A stretch of 64,000 nt of DNA from an uncultured Porphyromonadaceae bacterium (GTDB lineage Bacteria; Bacteroidota; Bacteroidia; Bacteroidales; Muribaculaceae), in contig CAJKBH010000001.1 of the NCBI GenBank assembly GCA_905198125.1, positions 77,393 through 141,392 on the forward strand. The letters run 5' to 3'. The notes under the pieces were generated by a model. The model searched no databases and was not told the DNA's origin. It saw nothing but the letters and a program-made list of their open reading frames with translations. Each line of letters begins with the position of its first letter. The first letter of the stretch is position 1. The position numbers were made by a program, and so were the translations under genes. Shown here piece after piece: positions 30,995-39,610 of this stretch.

Positions 30995-31026
30995 TTTGAA
31001 GGTTTCGGAAATTATTTATAACTTTG
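30995..31026 (+). promoter_or_regulatory. Promoter of dapF
   Basis: TTTG at 30995-30998 and TAACTTTG at 31019-31026 are 20 bases apart. The box overlaps an in-frame TTG at 31024, which rules that codon out as the start and supports the ATG at 31045. Confidence 0.75.
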
Positions 31027-31044
31027 CGCTTTCAAGACCGAAGT

Positions 31045-31929
31045 ATGAGTACTTACAACGACAAATCGGCGAGTGCTGGGAAACGCGAGGTGCGGTTCTC
31101 AAAGATGCACGGCGCCGGTAACGACTACATTTATCTGAATGGTTTTGAGGCGATTCCCGAAGATTTAAGCAAATTGGCCGTAGAGGTTAGCGACCGGCAT
31201 TTCGGGGTGGGTTCGGACGGACTGGTAGTGATATGTCCGTCGGACGTGGCCGATTTCCGCATGCGTATGTATAATTCCGACGGCAGCGAGGCCGAAATGT
31301 GCGGCAACGCGTCGCGCTGTATCGGCAAGTATGTCTACGACCGCGGCCTCACGGACAAGACGGAGGTGACGCTGGAGACACTGGCCGGCATCAAGGTGCT
31401 GAAGCTGCATGTGGAGAACGGCGAGGTGACCGAGGTGACCGTGGATATGGGCGAGCCTGAGCTTCGGCCCGATCGGGTGCCGGTGGTCAGCACCAGCGCC
31501 GACCGCATGATAAACGAGCGAATCACTGTCAACAATACGGAATACGACATTACGGCAGTCAGCATGGGAAATCCTCATGCTGTTGTTTTTGTTAATGAGA
31601 TAACCGACGAGCAGGTTCTGGGCCGTGGGCCGGAGCTGGAGCGCGCCGAGGTGTTTCCTCGCAAGGCCAACATCGAGTTCGCCCGCGTGGTGGACCGAGG
31701 CCATGTCGAGATGCGCGTATGGGAGCGCGGCACGGGCGAGACCCTGGCCTGTGGCACCGGTGCGTGCGCCACGGCCGTGGCCGCGGTGCTGAACGATCAC
31801 ACCGACCGCGAGGTGGATATAGTGTTGCGTGGCGGCACGCTGCACATCCGCTGGGACGAGGCCACCAACCACGTGATGATGACCGGCCCCGCACGGTTCG
31901 TGTGCGACGGAAGTTTTTACAGGTATTAA
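31045..31929 (+). CDS. dapF: Diaminopimelate epimerase
   Basis: This 294-residue epimerase converts LL- to meso-diaminopimelate for lysine and peptidoglycan synthesis. The two active-site cysteines are Cys86 in EMCGNASRC and Cys236 in LACGTGACATA. The start motif FSKMHGAGNDYIYLNG and the VSMGNPHAVVFV block are standard. The ATG at 31045 is set by the promoter at 30995-31026. It is directly upstream of dapL, so both last steps of the aminotransferase route to meso-diaminopimelate are encoded together. Confidence 0.97.
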   Translation: MSTYNDKSASAGKREVRFSKMHGAGNDYIYLNGFEAIPEDLSKLAVEVSDRHFGVGSDGLVVICPSDVADFRMRMYNSDGSEAEMCGNASRCIGKYVYDRGLTDKTEVTLETLAGIKVLKLHVENGEVTEVTVDMGEPELRPDRVPVVSTSADRMINERITVNNTEYDITAVSMGNPHAVVFVNEITDEQVLGRGPELERAEVFPRKANIEFARVVDRGHVEMRVWERGTGETLACGTGACATAVAAVLNDHTDREVDIVLRGGTLHIRWDEATNHVMMTGPARFVCDGSFYRY

Positions 31930-32000
31930 GTTATAGTGATGAGTGATGAAGTGGGCGTTGCTGATTACTGATTACTAATTGCTGATTTCTAATTGAATAA
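31927..32000. repeat. Degenerate short repeats between dapF and dapL
   Basis: AGTTATAGTGATGAGTGATGAAG is followed by GCTGATTACTGATTACTAATTGCTGATTTCTAATTG units with a 7- to 9-base period. This is another member of the spacer repeat class, starting at the dapF stop codon and ending just before dapL. Confidence 0.6.
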
Positions 32001-32002
32001 AG

Positions 32003-33226
32003 ATGAAGATAAACGATAATTTTGAGAAATTGCCTGAGAGCTACCTGTTTTCGACGGTAGCCCGCAAGTTGCGTGAATATAAGGAGTCGCATCCCGGCAG
32101 CGAGGTGATACGCATGGATATCGGCGATGTTACGCTGCCCGTACCGCAGGCGTGCATCAAGGCCATGCACCGCGCAGTAGATGATATGGCGGCCGGCGAT
32201 ACGTTCCATGGCTACGGTCCGGAGCAGGGATATGCGTTTCTGCGCGAAGCCATCGCCGACGGCGACTATGCCGGACTCGGCATTTCGGCCGATGACATCT
32301 TCGTGTCGGACGGCGCCAAGAGCGATCTCGGCAATTTAGGCGATATATATTCCAAAGACAATGTCGTGGCCGTGACCGATCCCGGCTATCCGGTTTACGT
32401 CGATTCCAACGTGATTGACGGACGGGGCGGCAAGCTGGTGGACGGCAAGTGGAGCAACTTCGTATACTTGGACTGCACGGAGCAGAACGGTTTCAAGCCG
32501 ACGCCTCCCGAGGCTCATGCCGACGTGATATTCCTCTGTTCTCCTGCCAATCCGACGGGAGCAGCATTCACCCACGCCGAGCTGAAGGCCTGGGTGGACT
32601 ATGCGCGACGCAACGATGCCGTGATAATCTACGACTCGGCCTATTGCGCATACGTGCGCAGTGCCGATGTGCCCCGCAGCATCTATGAGATAGAGGGGGC
32701 GCGCGAGGTGGCCATCGAGGTGCGCAGCTTCTCCAAGACGGCCGGTTTTACCGGACTTCGCTGCGGTTACACCGTGGTGCCGGCCGAAGTGACGGGTACG
32801 GACGCCGAAGGCAACCGCGTGCAGCTGCGCAAACTGTGGCTGCGCCGTCAGACCACCAAGTTCAACGGTGCAAGCTACGTGATACAGCGCGGTGCCGAGG
32901 CCCTTTACACCGCAGCAGGCCGGGAGCAGATACGCCGGAATGTGGACTATTACCTGCGCAACGCCGGCATCATCCGCGATGCGATGCTTAAGGCCGGATT
33001 CAAGGTATACGGCGGACTCGATTCACCGTACGTATGGGTGAAATCGCCGGCGGCCGACGACAGCTGGAAGCTGTTCGAGACGCTGTTGGAGCAGGCGCAG
33101 ATCAGCTGCACGCCGGGTGTGGGATTCGGCAGCCTGGGTCAGGGCTGGATCCGTTTCACCGGCTTCAATACCGAGGAGAAGACCCGCGAGGCGATGAGAA
33201 GACTGGAAACGGTGGGACTTGGCTGA
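32003..33226 (+). CDS. dapL: LL-diaminopimelate aminotransferase
   Basis: This 407-residue fold-type I PLP enzyme converts tetrahydrodipicolinate directly to LL-diaminopimelate using glutamate. Length and motifs fit DapL: YLFSTVARKLREYKESHPGSE near the start, SDGAKSDLGNLGDIYSKDN, FLCSPANPTGAAFTHAEL, and SFSKTAGFTGLRCGYTV with the PLP lysine. It uses a shorter pathway than the succinylase route and is common in Bacteroidota. It forms a pair with dapF upstream. Confidence 0.96.
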   Translation: MKINDNFEKLPESYLFSTVARKLREYKESHPGSEVIRMDIGDVTLPVPQACIKAMHRAVDDMAAGDTFHGYGPEQGYAFLREAIADGDYAGLGISADDIFVSDGAKSDLGNLGDIYSKDNVVAVTDPGYPVYVDSNVIDGRGGKLVDGKWSNFVYLDCTEQNGFKPTPPEAHADVIFLCSPANPTGAAFTHAELKAWVDYARRNDAVIIYDSAYCAYVRSADVPRSIYEIEGAREVAIEVRSFSKTAGFTGLRCGYTVVPAEVTGTDAEGNRVQLRKLWLRRQTTKFNGASYVIQRGAEALYTAAGREQIRRNVDYYLRNAGIIRDAMLKAGFKVYGGLDSPYVWVKSPAADDSWKLFETLLEQAQISCTPGVGFGSLGQGWIRFTGFNTEEKTREAMRRLETVGLG

Positions 33227-33248
33227 AGCCAAGCAGCCGGAACAAAAA

Positions 33249-33337
33249 ACGCAGCGGATGCATGAGGCGGATGCATGAGGCGGATACCCAAAGCGGATAC
33301 CCGAAGCGGATGCACGAGGGGGATGCACGCGAGGCGT
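33249..33337. repeat. 12-base GGATGCATGAGGC tandem repeats
   Basis: About seven degenerate 12-base units run in tandem: two GCGGATGCATGAG, two GCGGATACCC, GCGGATGCACGAG, GGGGATGCACGCG and a final part. They fill the spacer between dapL and glnN. Twelve is a multiple of three, but no gene crosses them. Confidence 0.75.
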
Positions 33338-33418
33338 CGGGACACTGCGGTGAAATATACGGAATAGATAAAAGGTAAAGGTAAATAAAGCAAGAGAGTT
33401 ACCCTAATTTATAATTTT

Positions 33419-35605
33419 ATGTCAAACCTCAGAGTAAAGAGTGTGCTTGAGGCCACCGGCCGGAAAGCAGTGAAGGTTGAGCTTCCCAAGGAGCGGGTAG
33501 AGCGGTACTACGGCAAGCAGGTGTTCAACCGACAGAAGATGTTTGAGTACCTGCCCCGCGAGACGTACATGGCGCTGATAGACGCCATCGACAACCGCAA
33601 GCCGTTGAGCCGCGAGCTGGCCGACAGCGTGGCGCAAGGCATGAAGCAGTGGGCGCTGGACAACGGCGCGCGCCACTACACTCACTGGTTCCACCCTCTG
33701 ACCGGCAGCACCGCCGAGAAGCATGACGCCTTCATAGAGCATGACGGCAAAGGTGGAGTGGTAGAGAAATTCTCAGGCAAGCTTCTGGTCCAGCAGGAAC
33801 CCGACGCATCCAGCTTCCCCAACGGCGGCATCCGCAACACCTTCGAGGCCCGCGGCTACTCGGCATGGGACATCTCGTCGCCCGCATTCATCGAGGACAA
33901 CACGCTGTGTATCCCCACGGTGTTCATCTCCTACACGGGCGAGAGCCTTGACTACAAGACGCCTCTGCTCCGCGCGCTTAACAGCGTGGACAAGGCCGGA
34001 ACTCGCGTGGCACACTTGTTTTATCCCGAGGTGAAGCATGTTGTGGCATACCTTGGCTGGGAGCAGGAATACTTCCTGGTGGACGAGGCTCTGTATGCCG
34101 CACGTCCCGACCTGGTGATGACCGGTCGCACCCTGATGGGTCACGAATCGGCCAAGAACCAGCAGCTGGAGGACCATTATTTCGGTTCCATCCCGAGCCG
34201 CGTGGAGGCTTTCATGCTCGACCTGGAGCTGGAGGCCCACAAACTAGGCATACCCGCCAAGACACGCCACAATGAGGTAGCCCCGAACCAGTTCGAGCTG
34301 GCTCCCATATTCGAGGAGTGCAACCTGGCCAACGACCATAACCTGCTTCTGATGTCCATTATGGAGGAAGTGGCCAAGCGTCACAATTTCCGCGTGCTGC
34401 TGCACGAGAAGCCCTTTGCCGGCATCAACGGAAGCGGCAAGCACAACAACTGGAGTCTCGGCACCGACAACGGCACGCTGCTGTTCGCGCCCGGCAAGAC
34501 CCCGGAGGACAACCTGCGTTTCGTCACCTTCGTGGCCAACGTGATGGCTGCCGTACACAAGCACAACGGGCTGCTGAAGGCATCCATCATCACGGCCACA
34601 AACCAGCACCGTCTGGGCGCCAACGAGGCACCCCCGGCCATCATCTCGATGTTCCTGGGTCGCCAGCTGTCCGAGGTCCTCGACAAGATCGAGAAACACG
34701 ACAGCGACTCGCTGGCAGTGAACGGCAAGGAGAAGTTCAACATCGACGTGGCTCAGATTCCCGAGCTGATGCTGGACAACACCGACCGCAACCGCACCAG
34801 CCCCTTCGCATTCACGGGTAACCGCTTCGAATACCGCGCAGTAGGCTCGTCGGCCAACAACGCCGCCGCCATGATTGCCCTGAACGCCGCCATGGCCGTG
34901 CAGCTCAACGAGTTTGCCGATGCCGTCGAGAAGCGCATGGCCGCCGGCGAGGACAAGACCAAGGCAATCCTGTCCGAAGTACGCAAGCTGATTGTGGCAT
35001 CCAAGTCCATCCACTTCGACGGCAACGGTTACAGCGACGAATGGAAGGAGGAAGCCGCCAAGCGCGGTCTCGACACCGAGACTTCGGCTCCCCTGATGTA
35101 CGACGCATACACACGCCCCGAAAGCGTGGAGATGTTCGAGAAATCGGGCGTCCTCAGCCTCAAGGAGATAGAGGCCCGCAACGAGGTGAAGTGGGAGACA
35201 TACTCCAAGAAGATACAGATCGAGAGCCGCGTATTGGGTGACCTGGCCATAAACCACATCATCCCCGCCGCCGTGCGCTACCAGTCCACGCTGCTTGACA
35301 ACGTCTACAAGATCAAGCAGCTGTTCTCGGGCGACAAGGCCGACACGATCGCGGCAATCGACATGGAGAATATAGAACAGATAAGTGAGAACATAGCAGC
35401 CATCAAGACCAAGGTGAAGGAGATGGTCGAGGTGCGTCACAAGGCCAACCGCATGCCCTCCGAGCGTGACAAGGCCATAGCCTATCACGACGATGTGATG
35501 CCCAAGATGGACGAGATCCGCACACACATCGACAATCTGGAACTTATGGTGGACAACGAGATATGGCCGTTGCCCAAGTATCGCGAGCTGCTGTTTATAC
35601 GTTAA
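33419..35605 (+). CDS. glnN: Glutamine synthetase type III
   Basis: This 728-residue enzyme has the size and motifs of GSIII, the dodecameric form common in Bacteroidota. Segments include WFHPLTGSTAEKHDAF near residue 98, the ammonia/ATP site GINGSGKHNNWSLGTDNG, and FAFTGNRFEYRAVGSSANN. It makes glutamine from glutamate and ammonia in the cytoplasm. The protein is much larger than type I enzymes (about 450-470 residues) because of extra N- and C-terminal segments. No PII or ammonium transporter gene is adjacent. The ATG at 33419 matches the start expected for the family. Confidence 0.96.
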   Translation: MSNLRVKSVLEATGRKAVKVELPKERVERYYGKQVFNRQKMFEYLPRETYMALIDAIDNRKPLSRELADSVAQGMKQWALDNGARHYTHWFHPLTGSTAEKHDAFIEHDGKGGVVEKFSGKLLVQQEPDASSFPNGGIRNTFEARGYSAWDISSPAFIEDNTLCIPTVFISYTGESLDYKTPLLRALNSVDKAGTRVAHLFYPEVKHVVAYLGWEQEYFLVDEALYAARPDLVMTGRTLMGHESAKNQQLEDHYFGSIPSRVEAFMLDLELEAHKLGIPAKTRHNEVAPNQFELAPIFEECNLANDHNLLLMSIMEEVAKRHNFRVLLHEKPFAGINGSGKHNNWSLGTDNGTLLFAPGKTPEDNLRFVTFVANVMAAVHKHNGLLKASIITATNQHRLGANEAPPAIISMFLGRQLSEVLDKIEKHDSDSLAVNGKEKFNIDVAQIPELMLDNTDRNRTSPFAFTGNRFEYRAVGSSANNAAAMIALNAAMAVQLNEFADAVEKRMAAGEDKTKAILSEVRKLIVASKSIHFDGNGYSDEWKEEAAKRGLDTETSAPLMYDAYTRPESVEMFEKSGVLSLKEIEARNEVKWETYSKKIQIESRVLGDLAINHIIPAAVRYQSTLLDNVYKIKQLFSGDKADTIAAIDMENIEQISENIAAIKTKVKEMVEVRHKANRMPSERDKAIAYHDDVMPKMDEIRTHIDNLELMVDNEIWPLPKYRELLFIR

Positions 35606-35607
35606 AA

Positions 35608-36819
35608 ATGTTACATCCGTCAAAACGAGGGATTTACATGCCCTCGTCACCTATCAGAAGGCTCTCCGGCGTGGCCAATGCGGCTGCCCGGAGGGGCCTT
35701 TCCGTTTATTACCTGAACATTGGACAACCGGATATCCATACTCCCCGCGAGGCGCTGGAGGCTGTGGAAAATATCCATCTGCGCGTACTGGCCTATTCGC
35801 CGTCGGACGGCCTGGAGAGCCTGCGCAAGAAATTTTCCGAGTATTATCACCGTTTCGGACTGGACATCAGTCCCGACGAGATCATAGTGACCGCAGGCGG
35901 TTCGGAGGCGGTGCTGTTCGCCTTCATGGCCTGTCTGGATCCGGGCGACGAGATAATAGTGCCTGAGCCGGCCTACGCCAACTATATGGCCTTCGCCGAT
36001 TCGGCCGGCATACGTATCCGTCCGCTGCCCTCCAACATTCACGATGGATTCGCACTGCCGCCCGTCGAGGACTTCGAGAAGAAGATCACCAACCGTACGC
36101 GCGCCATCCTGCTGTGCAACCCCAACAACCCGACGGGATACGTTTATACCCGCAAGGAGCTGGAGGCCATCGCCGACATCTGCGAGCAGTACGACCTGTT
36201 CCTGTTCGCCGACGAGGTGTACCGCGAGTTCTGCTACACCGACCAGAAGTTTACGTCGGTGATGAGCCTGGACCGCATAGCCTACAACACGGTGATGATT
36301 GACTCCGTGTCGAAGCGGTACAGCGAGTGCGGAATCCGTATCGGCGCCCTGGTGTGCCGTAATCCGGAGATTCATGCCGCTGTGATGAAGTTCTGTCAGG
36401 CGCGTCTCAGCCCCCCGCTGTTAGGCCAGATTGTGGCCGAAGCCTCGGTGGACGCATCCGATAAATACATCAGGGACGTGTACGACGAGTACAAAAAGCG
36501 CCGCGACTTCCTGGTGGAGCGCATCAACCGCATCCCGGGCTGCTACGCCCCGATGCCCGACGGCGCCTTCTATACGATGGTGGAGCTGCCGGTGGACGAC
36601 GCCGACAAGTTCTGCAAGTGGTGTCTCGAGGAGTTTGAGTACGAAGGGGGCACCGTGTTCCTGGCTCCCGGCAGCGGATTCTATTCCAATCCCGCAATGG
36701 GACGCCGACAGGCGCGCATCGCATACGTGCATGACATTGAGTATCTGGCCAAAGGCCTTGACATTCTGGAGCATGCCCTGGAGGCATATCCCAACAGAAT
36801 CACAGATCTTGGATTATGA
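35608..36819 (+). CDS. PLP-dependent aminotransferase, class I/II
   Basis: This 403-residue fold-type I aminotransferase resembles aspartate aminotransferases. Motifs are YLNIGQPDIHTPREALEAVE, ILLCNPNNPTGYVYTRKELE, FLFADEVYREFCY, and SVSKRYSECGIRIGALVC with the PLP lysine. The amino acid substrate cannot be told from sequence. The ATG at 35608, just after the glnN stop, is preferred over 35563, which overlaps the end of glnN. The stop overlaps the flavodiiron gene as ATGA, so the three genes from glnN on may form one unit. Confidence 0.88.
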   Translation: MLHPSKRGIYMPSSPIRRLSGVANAAARRGLSVYYLNIGQPDIHTPREALEAVENIHLRVLAYSPSDGLESLRKKFSEYYHRFGLDISPDEIIVTAGGSEAVLFAFMACLDPGDEIIVPEPAYANYMAFADSAGIRIRPLPSNIHDGFALPPVEDFEKKITNRTRAILLCNPNNPTGYVYTRKELEAIADICEQYDLFLFADEVYREFCYTDQKFTSVMSLDRIAYNTVMIDSVSKRYSECGIRIGALVCRNPEIHAAVMKFCQARLSPPLLGQIVAEASVDASDKYIRDVYDEYKKRRDFLVERINRIPGCYAPMPDGAFYTMVELPVDDADKFCKWCLEEFEYEGGTVFLAPGSGFYSNPAMGRRQARIAYVHDIEYLAKGLDILEHALEAYPNRITDLGL

Positions 36820-38012
36820 ACATAAGAGAAATAACATCCGGCATATATTACACGGGCGTCAACGACCGCGTTACCGATAAGTTCGAGGGCATGTGGCCGC
36901 TGCCGTACGGTGTGAGCTATAATGCCTATCTGGTGCGTGGCTCCAAGGCCACGGCGCTTATGGACACCGTAGAGATCACCGAGGTTCACGAATACCTCGA
37001 TGCAGTGGAGCGTACGCTGCAGGGCTCCACGCCCGACTACCTGGTGGTGCATCACATGGAGCCTGACCATTCCGGTTCCATTCCGGAAGTGGTACGACGC
37101 TGGCCCAACCTTAAGATAGTGGGCAACGCGCAGACCGTCGGCATGATCAAAGGCTTCTACCACGTGGACGACGAAAGCCGCTTCGTAATTGTCAAGGACG
37201 GCGACACCATCGACCTGGGCGACATGACGCTGCTGTTCCGCCTCACGCCCATGGTGCACTGGCCCGAGACCATGATGACGTATGTAGCCGAAAGGGGAGT
37301 GCTGTTCTCGGGCGACGCTTTCGGGTGCTTCGGCGCGCTGAACGGCGGTCTGATCGATACGGAGATGGACACAACCGTATATTGGGACGAGATGTACCGC
37401 TATTACAGCAACATCGTGGGTAAGTATGGCCGCTTCGTGCAGCAGGCGTTGCAGAAACTGAGCGGTGTCACCCCCGAGTATATCTGCACCACCCACGGAC
37501 CGGTATGGCATGAGAAGATAGCCGAAGTGATGGGTATCTACGACCGCCTCAGCCGCTACGAAGGTGAGGATGGCGTGACCATCATCTATGGCTCGATGTA
37601 CGGCAATACGGCCGAGGTGGCCGAGGAGATAGCACGCGGACTGGCCAAGGCCGGAGTGAAGAACATCAGGATACACAACGCCTCGCACAGCGACATGAGC
37701 TATATGATCAGCGACGCCTTCCGTTACAAGGGCCTGATAGTGGGGAGCGCCACATACAGCATGACGCTGTTCCCGCCCGTCAGGGCATTGCTGACGGCCC
37801 TGCAGGTGCGCGAGGTGAAGAACAAGGTGTTCGCCGGATTCGGCAGCTATACGTGGGCCGCAAACGTCGTAAAGAAGGAAATGGACGATTTCTGCGCCGC
37901 TGCCGGTATGGAAATGCAGGGCTTCGTGATGATGAAGCAGGGCATTGACGAAGATGTCCGCAACTCCGCTCGTGCCCTGGCTGCCGAGGTGGCCGCTAAA
38001 CTTAATTCCTGA
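36816..38012 (+). CDS. Flavodiiron protein (FprA family)
   Basis: This 398-residue protein has the two-domain layout of flavodiiron proteins. The N-terminal metallo-beta-lactamase-like domain carries the HxExDH diiron ligands (His80, Glu82, Asp84), MVHWPETMM and TTHGPVWH. The C-terminal flavodoxin domain begins near residue 250 (TIIYGSMYGNTAEVAEEIA). These enzymes reduce oxygen or nitric oxide to water or nitrous oxide in anaerobes. Electron donors such as rubredoxin are not encoded next to it. It overlaps the aminotransferase gene upstream by four bases. Confidence 0.93.
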   Translation: MNIREITSGIYYTGVNDRVTDKFEGMWPLPYGVSYNAYLVRGSKATALMDTVEITEVHEYLDAVERTLQGSTPDYLVVHHMEPDHSGSIPEVVRRWPNLKIVGNAQTVGMIKGFYHVDDESRFVIVKDGDTIDLGDMTLLFRLTPMVHWPETMMTYVAERGVLFSGDAFGCFGALNGGLIDTEMDTTVYWDEMYRYYSNIVGKYGRFVQQALQKLSGVTPEYICTTHGPVWHEKIAEVMGIYDRLSRYEGEDGVTIIYGSMYGNTAEVAEEIARGLAKAGVKNIRIHNASHSDMSYMISDAFRYKGLIVGSATYSMTLFPPVRALLTALQVREVKNKVFAGFGSYTWAANVVKKEMDDFCAAAGMEMQGFVMMKQGIDEDVRNSARALAAEVAAKLNS

Positions 38013-38022
38013 CTGAATATTT

Positions 38023-38721
38023 ATGATACTTGACATGATACCTCTGGCCATATTCGATGCCAGCAGTTTCTTCCAATGGTTCGTGGAGAATGCCAACTAT
38101 CTGTTCGTGTTCGTGTTCATGACCATCGAGAGTTCGTTTATACCCTTCCCGTCGGAGGTGGTCGTGCCCCCGGCGGCCTATCTGGCCTGCACCAATTCCG
38201 GTGCCGGTTCGGACATGAACATATATATGGTGGTAGTGATGGCCACGCTCGGGGCATTGTGCGGAGCGTTCATCAACTATTATCTGTCGTTGTGGGTGGG
38301 CCGTCCGGTTATCTACCGCTTTGCCGACAGTAAATTAGGTCACGCCTGCATGATAGACCGCGCCAAGGTGGAGAAGGCCGAGAAATATTTCGACGACCAC
38401 GGGGCGGTGTCCACGTTCGTGGGCCGTCTGATACCCGCCATCCGCCAGCTGATCTCGATACCGGCCGGAATATCGCGTATGAACGTGGGACAGTTCGCGC
38501 TGTTCACCGCCCTTGGCGCCGGAGTATGGAACGCCATACTGGCCGGACTCGGCTACTGGCTCTCGACCGCCGTTCCGCCGGAAATGCTGTTTGAGAAAGT
38601 GGAGGAATACAACCGTTATCTGACCTGGGCCGGCTACGGCATCCTGCTGATATGTATCCTGGTGATACTATGGAACGCATTCGGCAAGCACCGCAAGAAG
38701 GACATCGCGCCCAAAGAGTGA
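38023..38721 (+). CDS. DedA family membrane protein
   Basis: This 232-residue protein shows the DedA (SNARE-associated/VTT) pattern. It has an N-terminal re-entrant hairpin with FVFMTIESSFIPFPSEVVVPPAA, and the conserved FVGRLIPAIRQLISIPAGISRM segment with Arg and Gly residues needed for function. Three further helices follow. Members are lipid flippases or scramblases in the cytoplasmic membrane, for example for undecaprenyl phosphate. It follows the flavodiiron gene by 10 bases. Confidence 0.92.
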   Translation: MILDMIPLAIFDASSFFQWFVENANYLFVFVFMTIESSFIPFPSEVVVPPAAYLACTNSGAGSDMNIYMVVVMATLGALCGAFINYYLSLWVGRPVIYRFADSKLGHACMIDRAKVEKAEKYFDDHGAVSTFVGRLIPAIRQLISIPAGISRMNVGQFALFTALGAGVWNAILAGLGYWLSTAVPPEMLFEKVEEYNRYLTWAGYGILLICILVILWNAFGKHRKKDIAPKE

Positions 38722-38744
38722 ATCCTTAAATCTAAATAAAAATT

Positions 38745-38797
38745 GCGCATCGCGAATTGTGCATTGCGCTTTTTTAATAATGCATCGTGCATTCTTA
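38745..38797. repeat. Inverted GCGCAT/ATGCAC repeats between dedA and rpe
   Basis: ATTGCGCATCGCGAATTGTGCATTGCGC is followed by TTTTTTAATAATGCATCGTGCATTC. GCATCG and GTGCATT units recur at about 10-base spacing, and the GCGCATCGCG/TTGCGC arms can pair just before a T run. It may double as the terminator of the dedA unit. Confidence 0.55.
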
Positions 38798-38810
38798 AAC
38801 CATAAAACAC

Positions 38811-39455
38811 ATGAAAGTAAGTCCGTCGCTGCTCGCAGCCAATTTCGCCGACCTGAAGCCTCAGCTTCAGATGATCAATGAATCGGAGGCAGACTATCTG
38901 CACCTGGATGTAATGGATGGCGTGTTCGTCCCCAACATATCGTTCGGGTTCCCTGTCCTGAAATCAGTGTCGGAAGTGGTTACAAAGCCGCTTGACGTGC
39001 ATCTGATGATAGTGGAGCCGCAGAAATGGGTGAGTCAGGTGCGCGACCTCGGCGCCGAGATCATGAACGTGCACCAGGAGGCCTGCGTGCACCTGGACCG
39101 CTGCATCCACACCATCCATCAGGCCGGCATGAAGGCCGGCGTCACGCTGTGTCCCTCCACGCCGGTCGAGATGCTGCGCGACGTGATTCACGAGGTGGAG
39201 TTAGTGCTGATCATGACGGTCAATCCCGGTTTCGGCGGCCAGGAATTCATAATGCACAGCCTTGACAAGATACGCCGTCTGCGCGCCCTGATTGACGAGA
39301 CCGGTTCAAAGGCCATGATCGAGGCCGACGGCGGCGTCAACGGCCGCACCGCCCCGCTGTTGGCAGAAGCCGGCGCCGACATCCTGGTCAGCGGCTCCTA
39401 CGTATTCAAGGCTCCCGACCCCAAGGCTTGCATCCGCGACCTCCGCGCCCTGTAA
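38811..39455 (+). CDS. rpe: Ribulose-phosphate 3-epimerase
   Basis: This 214-residue TIM-barrel protein has all family motifs: VSPSLLAANFADLKPQLQ, LHLDVMDGVFVPNISFGFPV, DVHLMIVEP, VLIMTVNPGFGGQEF and IEADGGVNGRTAP. It interconverts ribulose-5-phosphate and xylulose-5-phosphate in the pentose phosphate pathway. Metal-binding His and Asp residues are in place. A clear terminator follows at 39516. Confidence 0.97.
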   Translation: MKVSPSLLAANFADLKPQLQMINESEADYLHLDVMDGVFVPNISFGFPVLKSVSEVVTKPLDVHLMIVEPQKWVSQVRDLGAEIMNVHQEACVHLDRCIHTIHQAGMKAGVTLCPSTPVEMLRDVIHEVELVLIMTVNPGFGGQEFIMHSLDKIRRLRALIDETGSKAMIEADGGVNGRTAPLLAEAGADILVSGSYVFKAPDPKACIRDLRAL

Positions 39456-39515
39456 AGCGCATTCCGGGTATGCCCGATGCGGAAATATAAGTAATTGATT
39501 TTTTAATCATAACCA

Positions 39516-39553
39516 TGACGGAAAAGGCTATGGCTTTTTCCGTCAACTTTTTT
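39516..39553 (+). terminator. Terminator of rpe
   Basis: TGACGGAAAAGGC (39516-39528) pairs with GCTTTTTCCGTCA (39533-39545) with one G-T pair and a short loop, followed by ACTTTTTT. Confidence 0.8.
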
Positions 39554-39572
39554 CTATTGACAGATTTTTTAG

Positions 39573-39580
39573 TAAATTTG
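39573..39580 (+). promoter_or_regulatory. Probable -7 box of the DUF1016 gene
   Basis: TAAATTTG matches TAnnTTTG, 30 bases upstream of the ATG at 39611. The -33 box is weak. Confidence 0.45.
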
Positions 39581-39610
39581 TAGTCTTGATAAATTGTTAA
39601 GCTGTTTCTG

